Source: Balaenoptera acutorostrata (Eukaryota > Chordata > Mammalia > Artiodactyla > Balaenopteridae). From it: a stretch of DNA of 64,000 nt. This document shows, one piece after another, positions 36,831 through 51,900 of this stretch. The number at the start of each line of letters is the position of its first letter. Position 1 is the first letter of the stretch. The stretch is from NCBI RefSeq assembly GCF_949987535.1, contig NW_026646047.1, forward strand, positions 62,001 to 126,000. Reading direction: 5' to 3'. Made by a program: the position numbers and the translations under genes. The notes below the pieces were generated by a model that did not search any database, was not told where the DNA came from, and saw only the letters and a list, made by a program, of their open reading frames with translations.

Positions 36831-38060
36831 GTGTCTAAACTCTTCTCCATGGCTGGACCCCCAAATAATATTCCTTTACGTGCTAAGGGGTATCTAGAGA
36901 GTAGGATAGGTTTAATAACTAACCTCACCCTATCGCGTACCCTAACCCTAACCCCTACCCTAACACTAACGCGTACCCTAATCCTAACCCGTACCCTAAA
37001 CCGAGCCCTAACCCTAACACTAACCCTAACCCTAACCCTAAACCATACCCTACGCCCTACCCGAACCCCTCCCCGAACCCGTACCCTAAGCCGTACCCTA
37101 ACCCTAACCCTATCCCTAAGCTACCCTTGACTGCTTCTGCCTCCAATAGATTTCCTAAGCACTAGTGTTTTAAGGAACAGGTTAAAAAGAGAATCCTAAT
37201 GTGATTTCTTGATAATGGGTGTGTTCCTTATCTTCTCCTAGTGTCTAAACTCTTCTCCATGGCTGGACCCCCAAATAATATTCCTTTACGTGCTAAGGGG
37301 TATCTAGAGAGTGGGATAGGTTTAATAACTAACCTCACCCTATCGCGTACCCTAACCCTAACCCCTACCCTAACACTAACGCGTACCCTAATCCTAACCC
37401 GTACCCTAAACCGAGCCCTAACCCTAACACTAACCCTAACCCTAACCCTAACCCATACCCTACGCCCTACCCGAACCCCTCCCCGAACCCGTACCCTAAG
37501 CCGTACCCTAACCCTCACCCTAAACCTAAGCTACTCTTGACTGCTTCTGCCTCCAATAGATTTCCTAAGCACTAGTGTTTTAAGGAACAGGTTAAAAAGA
37601 GAATCCTAATGTGATTTCTTGATAATGGGTGTGTTCCTTATCTTCTCCTCGTGTCTAAACTCTTCTCCATGGCTGGACCCCCAAATAATATTCCTTTACG
37701 TGCTCAGGGATATCTAGAGAGTGGGATAGGTTTAATAACAACCCTCACCCTAACGCGTACCCTAACCCTAAACCCTACCCTAACCCTAACGCGTACCCTA
37801 ATCCTAACCCGTAACCTAAACCGAGCCCTAACCCTAACACTAACCCTAACCCTAACCCTAACCCATACCCTACGCCCTACCCGAACCCCTCCCCGAACCC
37901 GTACCCTAAGCCGTACCCTAACCCTAACCCTATCCCTAAGCTACCCTTGACTGCTTCTGCCTCCAATAGATTTCCTAAGCACTAGTGTTTTAAGGAACAG
38001 GTTAAAAAGAGAATCCTAATGTGATTTCTTGATAATGGGTGTGTTCCTTATCTTCTCCTA
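36831..38060 (+). repeat. Block N'/S-N-Q/S, 1,230 bp, three 410-bp monomers
   Basis: Starts: 36831 N'/S, 37241 N, 37651 Q/S. The first is preceded by the Q-type CCTCGTG but then reads as N' with an S tail. The last has a Q front (GCTCAGGGATATC, CCTAAACCC, CGTAACC) and an S tail (CCTATCCC). No complete S or Q occurs in this stretch, so it looks rebuilt by recombination. Confidence 0.88.
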
Positions 38061-40587
38061 GTGTCTAAACTCTTCTCCATGGCTGGACCCCCAAATAATA
38101 TTCCTTTACGTGCTAAGGGGTATCTAGAGAGTGGGATAGGTTTAATAACTAACCTCACCCTATCGCGTACCCTAACCCTAACCCCTACCCTAACACTAAC
38201 GCGTACCCTAATCCTAACCCGTACCCTAAACCGAGCCCTAACCCTAACACTAACCCTAACCCTAACCCTAAACCATACCCTACGCCCTACCCGAACCCCT
38301 CCCCGAACCCGTACCCTAAGCCGTACCCTAACCCTCACCCTCACCCTAACCCTAACCCTAAGCTACCCTTGACTGCTTCTGCCTCCAATAGAATTCCTAA
38401 GCACTAGTGTTTTAAGGAACAGGTTAAAAAGAGAATCCTAATGTGATTTCTTGATAATGGGTGTGTTCCTTATCTTCTCCTAGTGTCTAAGCTCTTCTCC
38501 ATGGCTGGACCCCCAAATAATATTCCTTTACGTGCTAAGGGGTATCTAGAGAGTGGGATAGGTTTAATAACTACTCTCACCCTAAAGCGTACCCTAACCC
38601 TAACCCCTACCCTAACCCTAACGCGTACCCTAATCCTAACCCGTCCCCTAAACCGAGCCCTAACCCTAACACTAGCCCTAACCCTAACCCTAACCCATAC
38701 CCTACGCCCTACCCGAACCCCTCCCCGAAACCCGTACCCTAAGCCATACCCTAACCCTCACCCTAACCCTAACCCTAACCCTAAGCTACCCTTGACTGCT
38801 TCTGCCTCCAATAGATTTCCTAAGCACTAGTGTTTTAAGGAACAGGTTAAAAAGAGAATCCTAATGTGATTTCTTGATAATGGGTGTGTTCCTTATCTTC
38901 TCCTAGTGTCTAAACTCTTCTCCATGGCTGGACCCCCAAATAATATTCCTTTACGTGCTAAGGGGTATCTAGAGAGTGGGATAGGTTTAATAACTACCCT
39001 CACCCTAACGCGTACCCTAACCCTAACCCCTACCCTAACCCTAACGCGTACCCTAATCCTAACCCGTACCCTAAACCGAGCCCTAACCCTAACATTAGCG
39101 CTAACCCTAACCCTAACCCATACCCTACGCCCTACCCGAATGCCTCCCCGAACCCGTACCCTAAGCCGTACCCTAAACCTCCCCCTCACCCTTACCCTAA
39201 CCCTAAGCTACCCTTGACTGCTTCTGCCTCCAATAGATTTCCTAAGCACTAGTGTTTTAAGGAACAAGTTAAAAAGCGAATCCTAATGTGATTTCTTGAT
39301 AATGGGTGTGTTCCTTATCTTCTCCTAGTGTCTAAGCTCTTCTCCATGGCTGGACCCCCAAATAATATTCCTTTACGTGCTAAGGGGTATCTAGAGAGTG
39401 GGATAGGTTTAATAACTACTCTCACCCTAAAGCGTACCCTAACCCTAACCCCTACCCTAACCCTAACGCGTACCCTAATCCTAACCCGTACCCTAAACCG
39501 AGCCCTAACCCTAACACTAACCCTAACCCTAACCCTAATCCTAACCCATACCCTACGCCCTACCCTAACCCCTCCCCGAACCCGTACCCTATGCCGTACC
39601 CTAACCCTCACCCTAACTCTAACTCTAACCCTAAGCTACCCTTGATTGCTTCTGCCTCCAATAGATTTCCTAAGCACTAGTGTTTTAAGGAACAGGTTAA
39701 AAAGAGAATCCTAATGTGATTTCTTGATAATGGGTGTGTTCCTTATCTTCTCCTAGTGTCTAAACTCTTCTCCATGGCTGGACCCCCAAATAATATTCCT
39801 TTACGTGCTAAGGGGTATCTAGAGAGTGGGATAGGTTTAATAACTAACCTCACCCTATCGCGTACCCTAACCCTAACCCCTACCCTAACACTAACGCGTA
39901 CCCTAATCCTAACCCGTACCCTAAACCGAGCCCTAACCCTAACACTAACCCTAACCCTAACCCTAACCCATACCCTACGCCCTACCCGAACCCCTCCCCG
40001 AACCCGTACCCTAAGCCGTACCCTAACCCTCACCCTAAACCTAAGCTACCCTTGACTGCTTCTGCCTCCAATAGATTTCCTAAGCACTAGTGTTTTAAGG
40101 AACAGGTTAAAAAGAGAATCCTAATGTGATTTCTTGATAATGGGTGTGTTCCTTATCTTCTCCTCGTGTCTAAACTCTTCTCCATGGCTGGACCCCCAAA
40201 TAATATTCCTTTACGTGCTCAGGGATATCTAGAGAGTGGGATAGGTTTAATAACAACCCTCACCCTAACGCGTACCCTAACCCTAAACCCTACCCTAACA
40301 CTAACGCGTACCCTAATCCTAACCCGTACCCTAAACCGAGCCCTAACCCTAACACTAACCCTAACCCTAACCCTAACCCATACCCTACGCCCTACCCGAA
40401 CCCCTCACCGAACCCGTACCCTAAGCCATACCCTAACCCTCACCCTAACCCTAAACCTAACCCTAAGCTACCCTTGACTGCTTCTGCCTCCAATAGATTT
40501 CCTAAGCACTAGTGTTTTAAGGAACAGGTTAAAAAGAGAATCCTAATGTGATTTCTTGATAATAGGTGTGTTCCTTATTTTCTCCTA
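38061..40587 (+). repeat. Block N'-K'/T-A-K-N-Q, 2,527 bp
   Basis: Starts: 38061 N', 38483 K' front with T tail (423 bp), 38906 A, 39328 K, 39756 N, 40166 Q. Monomer 38483 carries the extra A of CCCGAAACCCG otherwise seen in T, and CCGTCCCC. The last four monomers follow the A-K-N-Q order of the reference form. Q has private CCTCACCGAACC and ACACTAACGCG. Confidence 0.89.
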
Positions 40588-42251
40588 GTGTCTAAACTCT
40601 TCTCCATGGCTGGACCCCCAAATAATATTCCTTTACGTGCTAAGGGGTATCTAGAGAGTGGAATAGGTTTAATAAGTAACCTCACCCTATCGCATACCCT
40701 AACCCTAACCCCTACCCTAACCCTAACGCGTACCCTAATCCTAACCCGTACCGTAAACCGAGCCCTAACCCTAACACTAACCCTAACCCTAACCCTAACC
40801 CATACACTACGCCCTACCCGAACCCCTCCCCGAACCCGTACCCTAAGCCGTACCCTAACCCTAACCCTATCCCTAAGCTACCCTTGACTGCTTCTGCCTC
40901 CAATAGATTTCCTAAGCACTAGTGTTTTAAGGAACAGGTTAAAAAGAGAATCCTAATGTGATTTCTTGATAATGGGTGTGTTCCTTATCTTCTCCTAGTG
41001 TCTAAACTCTTCTCCATGGCTGGACCCCCAAATAATATTCCTTTACGTGCTAAGGGGTATCTAGAGAGTGGGATAGGTTTAATAACTAACCTCACCCTAT
41101 CGCGTACCCTAACCCTAACCCCTACCCTAACACTAACGCGTACCCTAATCCTAACCCGTACCCTAAACCGAGCCCTAACCCTAACACTAACCCTAACCCT
41201 AACACTAAACCATACCCTACGCCCTACCCGAACCCCTCCCCGAACCCGTACCCTAAGCCGTGCCCTAACCCTCACCCTCACCCTAACCCTAACCCTAAGC
41301 TACCCTTGACTGCTTCTGCCTCCAATAGAATTCCTAAGCACTAGTGTTTTAAGGAACAGGTTAAAAAGAGAATCCTAATGTGATTTCTTGATAATGGGTG
41401 TGTTCCTTATCTTCTCCTAGTGTCTAAGCTCTTCTCCATGGCTGGACCCCCAAATAATATTCCTTTACGTGCTAAGGGGTATCTAGAGAGTGGGATAGGT
41501 TTAATAACTACTCTCACCCTAAAGCGTACCCTAACCCTAACCCCTACCCTAACCCTAACGCGTACCCTAATCCTAACCCGTACCCTAAACCGAGCCCTAA
41601 CCCTAACACTAACCCTAACCCTAACCCTAACCCATACCCTACGCCCTACCCGAACCCCTCCCCGAACCCGTACCCTAAGCCGTACCCTAACCCTCACCCT
41701 AAACCTAAGCTACCCTTGACTGCTTCTGCCTCCAATAGATTTCCTAAGCACTAGTGTTTTAAGGAACAGGTTAAAAAGAGAATCCTAATGTGATTTCTTG
41801 ATAATGGGTGTGTTCCTTATCTTCTCCTCGTGTCTAAACTCTTCTCCATGGCTGGACCCCCAAATAATATTCCTTTACGTGCTCAGGGATATCTAGAGAG
41901 TGGGATAGGTTTAATAACAACCCTCACCCTAACGCGTACCCTAACCCTAAACCCTACCCTAACCCTAACGCGTACCCTAATCCTAACCCGTACCCTAAAC
42001 CGAGCCCTAACCCTAACACTAACCCTAACCCTAACCCTAACCCATACCCTACGCCCTACCCGAACCCCTCCCCGAACCCGTACCCTAAGCCATACCCTAA
42101 CCCTCACCCTAAACCTAAACCTAACCCTAAGCTACCCTTGACTGCTTCTGCCTCCAATAGATTTCCTAAGCACTAGTGTTTTAAGGAACAGGTTAAAAAG
42201 AGAATCCTAATGTGATTTCTTGATAATGGGTGTGTTCCTTATTTTCTCCTA
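40588..42251 (+). repeat. Higher-order block S-N'-K'-Q, 1,664 bp
   Basis: Starts: 40588 S, 40998 N', 41420 K', 41830 Q. Private changes: AGTGGAATAGG and CATACACTACG in S, AACACTAAACC and CCGTGCCC in N', CCTAAACCTAAACC in Q. The core before S reads GATAATAGGTG. Confidence 0.91.
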
Positions 42252-45157
42252 GTGTCTAAATTCTTCTCCATGGCTGGACCCCCAAATAATATTCCTTTAC
42301 GTGCTAAGGGGTATCTAGAGAGTGGGATAGGTTTAATAAGTAACCTCACCCTATCGCATACCCTAACCCTAACCCCTACCCTAACCCTAACGCCTACCCT
42401 AATCCTAACCCGTACCGTAAACCGAGCCCTAACCCTAACACTAACCCTAACCCTAACCCATAACCTACGCCCTACCCGAACCCCTCCCCGAACCCGTACC
42501 CTAAGCCGTACCCTAACCCTAACCCTATCCCTAAGCTACCCTTGACTGCTTCTGCCTCCAATAGATTTCCTAAGCACTAGTGTTTTAAGGAACAGGTTAA
42601 AAAGAGAATCCTAATGTGATTTCTTGATAATGGGTGTGTTCCTTATCTTCTCCTAGTGTCTAAACTCTTCTCCATGGCTGGACCCCCAAATAATATTCCT
42701 TTACGTGCTAAGGGGTATCTAGAGAGTGGGATAGGTTTAATAACTACCCTCACCCTAACGCGTACCCTAACCCTAACCCCTACCCTAACCCTAACGCGTA
42801 CCCTAATCCTAACCCGTACCCTAAACCGAGCCCTAACCCTAACACTAACCCTAACCCTAACCCTAACCCATACCCTACGCCCTACCCGAACCCCTCCCCG
42901 AACCCGTACCCTAAGCCGTACCCTAACCCTCACCCTAAACCTAAGCTACCCTTGACTGCTTCTGCCTCCAATAGATTTCCTAAGCACTAGTGTTTTAAGG
43001 AACAGGTTAAAAAGAGAATCCTAATGTGATTTCTTGATAATGGGTGTGTTCCTTATCTTCTCCTAGTGTCTAAACTCTTCTCCATGGCTGGACCCCCAAA
43101 TAATATTCCTTTACGTGCTAAGGGGTATCTAGAGAGTGGGATAGGTTTAATAACTACCCTCACCCTAACGCGTACCCTAACCCTAACCCTAACGCGTACC
43201 CTAATCCTGACCCGTACCCTAAACCGAGCCCTAACCCTAACATTAGCGCTAACCCTAACCCTAACCCATACCCTACGCCCTACCCGAATGCCTCCCCGAA
43301 CCCGTACCCTAAGCCGTACCCTAAACCTCCCCCTCTCCCTTACCCTAACCCTAAGCTACCCTTGACTGCTTCTGCCTCCAATAGATTTCCTAAGCACTAG
43401 TGTTTTAAGGAACAAGTTAAAAAGAGAATCCTAATGTGATTTCTTGATAATGGGTGTGTTCCTTATCTTCTCCTAGTGTCTAAGCTCTTCTCCATGGCTG
43501 GACCCCCAAATAATATTCCTTTACGTGCTAAGGGGTATCTAGAGAGTGGGATAGGTTTAATAACTACTCTCACCCTAAAGCGTACCCTAACCCTAACCCC
43601 TACCCTAACCCTAACGCGTACCCTAATCCTAACCCGTACCCTAAACCGAGCCCTAACCCTAACACTAACCCTAACCCTAACCCTAATCCTAACCCATACC
43701 CTACGCCCTACCCTAACCCCTCCCCGAACCCGTACCCTATGCCGTACCCTAACCCTCACCCTAACTCTAACTCTAACCCTAAGCTACCCTTGATTGCTTC
43801 TGCCTCCAATAGATTTCCTAAGCACTAGTGTTTTAAGGAACAGGTTAAAAAGAGAATCCTAATGTGATTTCTTGATAATGGGTGTGTTCCTTATCTTCTC
43901 CTAGTGTCTAAACTCTTCTCCATGGCTGGACCCCCAAATAATATTCCTTTACGTGCTAAGGGGTATCTAGAGAGTGGGATAGGTTTAATAACTACCCTCA
44001 CCCTAACGCGTACCCTAACCCTAACCCCTACCCTAACCCTAACGCGTACCCTAATCCTAACCCGTACCCTAAACCGAGCCCTAACCCTAACATTAGCGCT
44101 AACCCTAACCCTAACCCATACCCTACGCCCTACCCGAATGCCTCCCCGAACCCGTACCCTAAGCCGTACCCTAAACCTCCCCCTCACCCTTACCCTAACC
44201 CTAAGCTACCCTTGACTGCTTCTGCCTCCAATAGATTTCCTAAGCACTAGTGTTTTAAGGAACAAGTTAAAAAGAGAATCCTAATGTGATTTCTTGATAA
44301 TGGGTGTGTTCCTTATCTTCTCCTAGTGTCTAAGCTCTTCTCCATGGCTGGACCACCAAATAATATTCCTTTACGTGCTAAGGGGTATCTAGAGAGTGGG
44401 ATAGGTTTAATAACTACTCTCACCCTAAAGCGTACCCTAACCCTAACCCCTACCCTAACCCTAACGCGTACCCTAATCCTAACCCGTACCCTAAACCGAG
44501 CCCTAACCCTAACACTAACCCTAACCCTAACCCTAATCCATACCCTACGCCCTACCCGAACCCCTCCCCGAACCCGTACCCTAAGCCGTACCCTAACCCT
44601 CACCCTAAACCTAAGCTACCCTTGACTGCTTCTGCCTCCAATAGATTTCCTAAGCACTAGTGTTTTAAGGAACAGGTTAAAAAGAGAATCCTAATGTGAT
44701 TTCTTGATAATGGGTGTGTTCCTTATCTTCTCCTCGTGTCTAAACTCTTCTCCATGGCTGGACCCCCAAATAATATTCCTTTACGTGCTCAGGGATATCT
44801 AGAGAGTGGGATAGGTTTAATAACAACCCTCACCCTAACGCGTACCCTAACCCTAAACCCTACCCTAACCCTAACGCGTACCCTAATCCTAACCCGTACC
44901 CTAAACCGAGCCCTAAACCTAACACTAACCCTAACCCTAACCCTAACCCATACCCTACGCCCTACCCGAACCCCTCCCCGAACCCGTACCCTAAGCCATA
45001 CCCTAACCCTCACCCTAACCCTAAACCTAACCCTAAGCTACCCTTGACTGCTTCTGCCTCCAATAGATTTCCTAAGCACTAGTGTTTTAAGGAACAGGTT
45101 AAAAAGAGAATCCTAATGTGATTTCTTGATAATGGGTGTGTTGCTTATTTTCTCCTA
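42252..45157 (+). repeat. Block S-T-A-K-A-K'-Q, 2,906 bp
   Basis: Starts: 42252 S (404 bp), 42656 T (410), 43066 A (410), 43476 K, 43904 A, 44326 K', 44736 Q. S lost one hexamer from the perfect-repeat run and reads CCATAACCTACG and AATTCTTCTCC. The first A lost two hexamers (the CCCTAC unit and a neighbour). K' has GGACCACCAAAT and CCTAATCCATACC. Q has CCCTAAACCTAACAC. Confidence 0.89.
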
Positions 45158-48100
45158 GTGTCTAAACTCTTCTCCATGGCTGGACCCCCAAATAATATTC
45201 CTTTACGTGCTAAGGGGTATCTAGAGAGTGGGATAGGTTTAATAAGTAACCTCACCCTATCGCATACCCTAACCCTAACCCCTACCCTAACCCTAACGCG
45301 TACCCTAATCCTAACCCGTACCGTAAACCGAGCCCTAACCCTAACACTAACCCTAACCCTAACCCTAACCCATACCCTACGCCCTACCCGAACCCCTCCC
45401 CGAACCCGTACCCTAAGCCGTACCCTAACCCTAACCCTATCCCTAAGCTACCCTTGACTGCTTCTTCCTCCAATAGATTTCCTAAGCACTAGTGTTTTAA
45501 GGAACAGGTTAAAAAGAGAATCCTAATGTGATTTCTTGATAATGGGTGTGTTCCTTATCTTCTCCTAGTGTCTAAACTCTTCTCCATGGCTGGACCCCCA
45601 AATAATATTCCTTTACGTGCTAAGGGGTATCTAGAGAGTGGGATAGGTTTAATAACTAACCTCACCTTATCGCGTACCCTAACCCTAACCCCTACCCTAA
45701 CACTAACGCGTACCCTAATCCTAACCCGTACCCTAAACCGAGCCCTAACCCTAACACTAACCCTAACCCTAACCCTAAACCATACCCTACGCCCTACCCG
45801 AACCCCTCCCCGAACCCGTACCCTAAGCCGTACCCTAACCCTCACCCTCACCCTAACCCTAACCCTAAGCTACCCTTGACTGCTTCTGCCTCCAATAGAA
45901 TTCCTAAGCACTAGTGTTTTAAGGAACAGGTTAAAAAGAGAATCCTAATGTGATTTCTTGATAATGGGTGTGTTCCTTATCTTCTCCTAGTGTCTAAGCT
46001 CTTCTCCATGGCTGGACCCCCAAATAATATTCCTTTACGTGCTAAGGGGTATCTAGAGAGTGGGATAGGTTTACTAACTACTCTCACCCTAAAGCGTACC
46101 CTAACCCTAACCCCTACCCTAACCCTAACGCGTACCCTAATCCTAACCCGTACCCTAAACCGAGCCCTAACCCTAACACTAACCCTAACCCTAACCCTAA
46201 CCCATACCCTACGCCCTACCCGAACCCCTCCCCGAACCCGTACCCTAAGCCGTACCCTAACCCTCACCCTAAACCTAAGCTACCCTTGACTGCTTCTGCC
46301 TCCAATAGATTTCCTAAGCACTAGTGTTTTAAGGAACAGGTTAAAAAGAGAATCCTAATGTGATTTCTTGATAATGGGTGTGTTCCTTATCTTCTCCTCG
46401 TGTCTAAACTCTTCTCCATGGCTGGACCCCCAAATAATATTCCTTTACGTGCTCAGGGATATCTAGAGAGTGGGATAGGTTTAATAACAACCCTCACCCT
46501 AACGCGTACCCTAACCCTAAACCCTACCCTAACCCTAACGCGTACCCTAATCCTAACCCGTACCCTAAACCGAGCCCTAACCCTAACACTAACCCTAACA
46601 CTAACCCTAACCCATACCCTACGCCCTACCCGAACCTCTCCCCGAACCCGTACCCTAAGCCATACCCTAACCCTCACCCTAACCCTAAACCTAACCCTAA
46701 GCTACCCTTGACTGCTTCTGCCTCCAATAGATTTCCTAAGCACTAGTGTTTTAAGGAACAGGTTAAAAAGAGAATCCTAATGTGATTTCTTGATAATGGG
46801 TGTGTTCCTTATTTTCTCCTAGTGTCTAAACTCTTCTCCATGGCTGGACCCCCAAATAATATTCCTTTACGTGCTAAGGGGTATCTAGAGAGTGGGATAG
46901 GTTTAATAAGTAACCTCACCCTATCGCATACCCTAACCCTAACCCCTACCCTAACCCTAACGCGTACCCTAATCCTAACCCGTACCGTAAACCGAGCCCT
47001 AACCCTAACACTAACCCTAACCCTAACCCTAACCCATACCCTACGCCCCACCCGAACCCCTCCCCGAACCCGTACCCTAAGCCGTACCCTAACCCTAACC
47101 CTATCCCTAAGCTACCCTTGACTGCTTCTGCCTCCAATAGATTTCCTAAGCATTAGTGTTTTAAGGAACAGGTTAAAAAGAGAATCCTAATGTGATTTCT
47201 TGATAATGGGTGTGTTCCTTATCTTCTCCTAGTGTCTAAACTCTTCTCCATGGCTGGACCCCCAAATAATATTCCTTTACGTGCTAAGGGGTATCTAGAG
47301 AGTGGGATAGGTTTAATAACTACCCTCACCCTAACGCGTACCCTAACCCTAACCCCTACCCTAACCCTAACGCGTACCCTAATCCTAACCCGTACCCTAA
47401 ACCGAGCCCTAACCCTAACATTAGCGCTAACCCTAACCCTAACCCATACCCTACGCCCTACCCGAATGCCTCCCCGAACCCGTACCCTAAGCCGTACCCT
47501 AAACCTCCCCCTCACCCTTACCCTAACCCTAAGCTACCCTTGACTGCTTCTGCCTCCAATAGATTTCCTAAGCACTAGTGTTTTAAGGAACAAGTTAAAA
47601 AGAGAATCCTAATGTGATTTCTTGATAATGGGTGTGTTCCTTATCTTCTCCTAGCGTCTAAGCTCTTCTCCATGGCTGGACCACCAAATAATATTCCTTT
47701 ACGTGCTAAGGGGTATCTAGAGAGTGGGATAGGTTTAATAACTACTCTCACCCTAAAGCGTACCCTAACCCTAACCCCTACCCTAACCCTAACGCGTACC
47801 CTAATCCTAACCCGTACCCTAAACCGAGCCCTAACCCTAACACTAACCCTAACCCTAACCCTAATCCTAACCCATACCCTACGCCCTACCCTAACCCCTC
47901 CCCGAACCCGTACCCTATGCCGTACCCTAACCCTCACCCTAACTCTAACTCTAACCCTAAGCTACCCTTGATTGCTTCTGCCTCCAATAGATTTCCTAAG
48001 CACTAGTGTTTTAAGGAACAGGTTAAAAAGAGAATCCTAATGTGATTTCTTGATAATGGGTGTGTTCCTTATCTTCTCCTAGTGTCTAAACTCTTCTCCA

Positions 48101-48913
48101 TGGCTGGACCCCCAAATAATATTCCTTTACGTGCTAAGGGGTATCTAGGGAGTGGGATAGGTTTAATAACTAACCTCACCCTATCGCGTACCCTAACCCT
48201 AACCCCTACCCTAACACTAACGCGTACCCTAATCCTAACCCGTACCCTAAACCGAGCCCTAACCCTAACACTAACCCTAACCCTAACCCTAACCCATACC
48301 CTACGCCCTACCCGAACCCCTCCCCGAACTCGTACCCTAAGCCGTACCCTAACCCTCACCCTAAACCTAAGCTACCCTTGACTGCTTCTGCCTCCAATAG
48401 ATTTCCTAAGCACTAGTGTTTTAAGGAACAGGTTAAAAAGAGAATCCTAATGTGATTTCTTGATAATGGGTGTGTTCCTTATCTTCTCCTCGTGTCTAAA
48501 CTCTTCTCCATGGCTGGACCCCCAAATAATATTCCTTTACGTGCTCAGGGATATCTAGAGAGTGGGATAGGTTTAATAACAACCCTCACCCTAACGCGTA
48601 CCCTAACCCTAAACCCTACCCTAACCCTAACGCGTACCCTAATCCTAACCCGTACCCTAAACCGAGCCCTAACCCTAACACTAACCCTAACCCTAACCCT
48701 AACCCATACCCTACGCCCTACCCGAACCCCTCCCCGAACCCGTACCCTAAGCCATACCCTAACCCTCACCCTAACCCTAAACCTAACCCTAAGCTACCCT
48801 TGACTGCTTCTGCCTCCAATAGATTTCCTAAGCACTAGTGTTTTAAGGAACAGGTTAAAAACAGAATCCTAATGTGATTTCTTGATAATGGGTGTGTTCC
48901 TTATTTTCTCCTA
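45158..48913 (+). repeat. Nine-monomer super-repeat copy 1: S-N'-K'-Q-S-A-K-N-Q, 3,756 bp
   Basis: Starts: 45158 S, 45568 N', 45990 K', 46400 Q, 46822 S, 47232 A, 47654 K, 48082 N, 48492 Q. It joins both higher-order forms. Marks shared with the next copy: CACCTTATCGCG in N', GCATTAGTG in the core before A, CTAGCGTCTAAGC with GGACCACC in K, and CGAACTCG in N. Private: GTTGCTTATT before S, TTCTTCCTCC after S, GTTTACTAACTAC in K', CGAACCTCTCC in Q, CGCCCCACC in the second S, ATCTAGGGAG in N. Confidence 0.94.
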
Positions 48914-51900
48914 GTATCTAAACTCTTCTCCATGGCTGGACCCCCAAATAATATTCCTTTACGTGCTAAGGGGTATCTAGAGAGTGGGATAGGTTTAATA
49001 AGTAACCTCACCCTATCGCATACCCTAACCCTAACCCCTACCCTAACCCTAACGCGTACCCTAATCCTAACCCGTACCGTAAACCGAGCCCTAACCCTAA
49101 CACTAACCCTAACCCTAACCCTAACCCATACCCTACGCCCTACCCGAACCCCTCCCCGAACCCGTACCCTAAGCCGTACCCTAACCCTAACCCTATCCCT
49201 AAGCTACCCTTGACTGCTTCTGCCTCCAATAGATTTCCTAAGCACTAGTGTTTTAAGGAACAGGTTAAAAAGAGAATCCTAATGTGATTTCTTGATAATG
49301 GGTGTGTTCCTTATCTTCTCCTAGTGTCTAAACTCTTCTCCATGGCTGGACCCCCAAATAATATTCCTTTACGTGCTAAGGGGTATCTAGAGAGTGGGAT
49401 AGGTTTAATAACTAACCTCACCTTATCGCGTACCCTAACCCTAACCCCTACCCTAACACTAACGCGTACCCTAATCCTAACCCGTACCCTAAACCGAGCC
49501 CTAACCCTAACACTAACCCTAACTCTAACCCTAAACCATACCCTACGCCCTACCCGAACCCCTCCCCGAACCCGTACCCTAAGCCGTACCCTAACCCTCA
49601 CCCTCACCCTAACCCTAACCCTAAGCTACCCTTGACTGCTTCTGCCTCCAATAGAATTCCTAAGCACTAGTGTTTTAAGGAACAGGTTAAAAAGAGAATC
49701 CTAATGTGATTTCTTGATAATGGGTGTGTTCCTTATCTTCTCCTAGTGTCTAAGCTCTTCTCCATGGCTGGACCACCAAATAATATTCCTTTACGTGCTA
49801 AGGGGTATCTAGAGAGTGGGATAGGTTTAATAACTACTCTCACCCTAAAGCGTACCCTAACCCTAACCCCTACCCTAACCCTAACGCGTACCCTAATCCT
49901 AACCCGTACCGTAAACCGAGCCCTAACCCTAACTCTAACCCTAACCCTAACCCTTACCCATACCCTACGCCCTACCCGAACCCCTCCCCGAACCCGTACC
50001 CTAAGCCGTACCCTAACCCTCACCCTAAACCTAAGCTACCCTTGACTGCTTCTGCCTCCAATAGATTTCCTAAGCACTAGTGTTTTAAGGAACAGGTTAA
50101 AAAGAGAATCCTAATGTGATTTCTTGATAATGGGTGTGTTCCTTATCTTCTCCTCGTGTCTAAACTCTTCTCCATGGCTGGACCCCCAAATAATATTCCT
50201 TTACGTGCTCAGGGATATCTAGAGAGTGGGATAGGTTTAATAACAACCCTCACCCTAACGCGTACCCTAACCCTAAACCCTACCCTAACCCTAACGCGTA
50301 CCCTAATCCTAACCCGTACCCTAAACCGAGCCCTAACCCTAACACTAACCCTAACCCTAACCCTAACCCATACCCTACGCCCTACCCGAACCCCTCCCCG
50401 AACCCGTACCCTAAGCCATACCCTAACCCTCACCCTAACCCTAAACCTAACCCTAAGCTACCCTTGACTGCTTCTGCCTCCAATAGATTTCCTAAGCACT
50501 AGTGTTTTAAGGAACAGGTTAAAAAGAGAATCCTAATGTGATTTCTTGATAATGGGTGTGTTCCTTATTTTCTCCTAGTGTCTAAACTCTTCTCCATGGC
50601 TGGACCCCCAAATAATATTCCTTTACGTGCTAAGGGGTATCTAGAGAGTGGGATAGGTTTAATAAGTAACCTCACCCTATCGCATACCCTAACCCTAACC
50701 CCTACCCTAACCCTAACGCGTACCCGAATCCTAACCCGTACCGTAAACCGAGCCCTAACCCTAACACTAACCCTAACCCTAACCCTAACCCATACCCTAC
50801 GCCCTACCCGAACCCCTCCCCGAACCCGTACCCTAAGCCGTACCCTAACCCTAACCCTATCCCTAAGCTACCCTTGACTGCTTCTGCCTCCAATAGATTT
50901 CCTAAGCATTAGTGTTTTAAGGAACAGGTTAAAAAGAGAATCCTAATGTGATTTCTTGATAATGGGTGTGTTCCTTATTTTCTCCTAGTGTCTAAACTCT
51001 TCTCCATGGCTGGACCCCCAAATAATATTCCTTTACGTGCTAAGGGGTATCTAGAGAGTGGGATAGGTTTAATAACTACCCTCACCCTAACGCGTACCCT
51101 AACCCTAACCCCTACCCTAACCCTAACGCGTACCCTAATCCTAACCCGTACCCTAAACCGAGCCCTAACCCTAACATTAGCGCTAACCCTAACCCTAACC
51201 CATACCCTACGCCCTACCCGAATGCCTCCCCGAACCCGTACCCTAAGCCGTACCCTAAACCTCCCCCTCACCCTTACCCTAACCCTAAGCTACCCTTGAC
51301 TGCTTCTGCCTCCAATAGATTTCCTAAGCACTAGTGTTTTAAGGAACAAGTTAAAAAGAGAATCCTAATGTGATTTCTTGATAATGGGTGTGTTCCTTAT
51401 CTTCTCCTAGCGTCTAAGCTCTTCTCCATGGCTGGACCACCAAATAATATTCCTTTACGTGCTAAGGGGTATCTAGAGAGTGGGATAGGTTTAATAACTA
51501 CTCTCACCCTAAAGCGTACCCTAACCCTAACCCCTACCCTAACCCTAACGCGTACCCTAATCCTAACCCGTACCCTAAACCGAGCCCTAACCCTAACACT
51601 AACCCTAACCCTAACCCTAATCCTAACCCATACCCTACGCCCTACCCTAACCCCTCCCCGAACCCGTACCCTATGCCGTACCCTAACCCTCACCCTAACT
51701 CTAACTCTAACCCTAAGCTACCCTTGATTGCTTCTGCCTCCAATAGATTTCCTAAGCACTAGTGTTTTAAGGAACAGGTTAAAAAGAGAATCCTAATGTG
51801 ATTTCTTGATAATGGGTGTGTTCCTTATCTTCTCCTAGTGTCTAAACTCTTCTCCATGGCTGGACCCCCAAATAATATTCCTTTACGTGCTAAGGGGTAT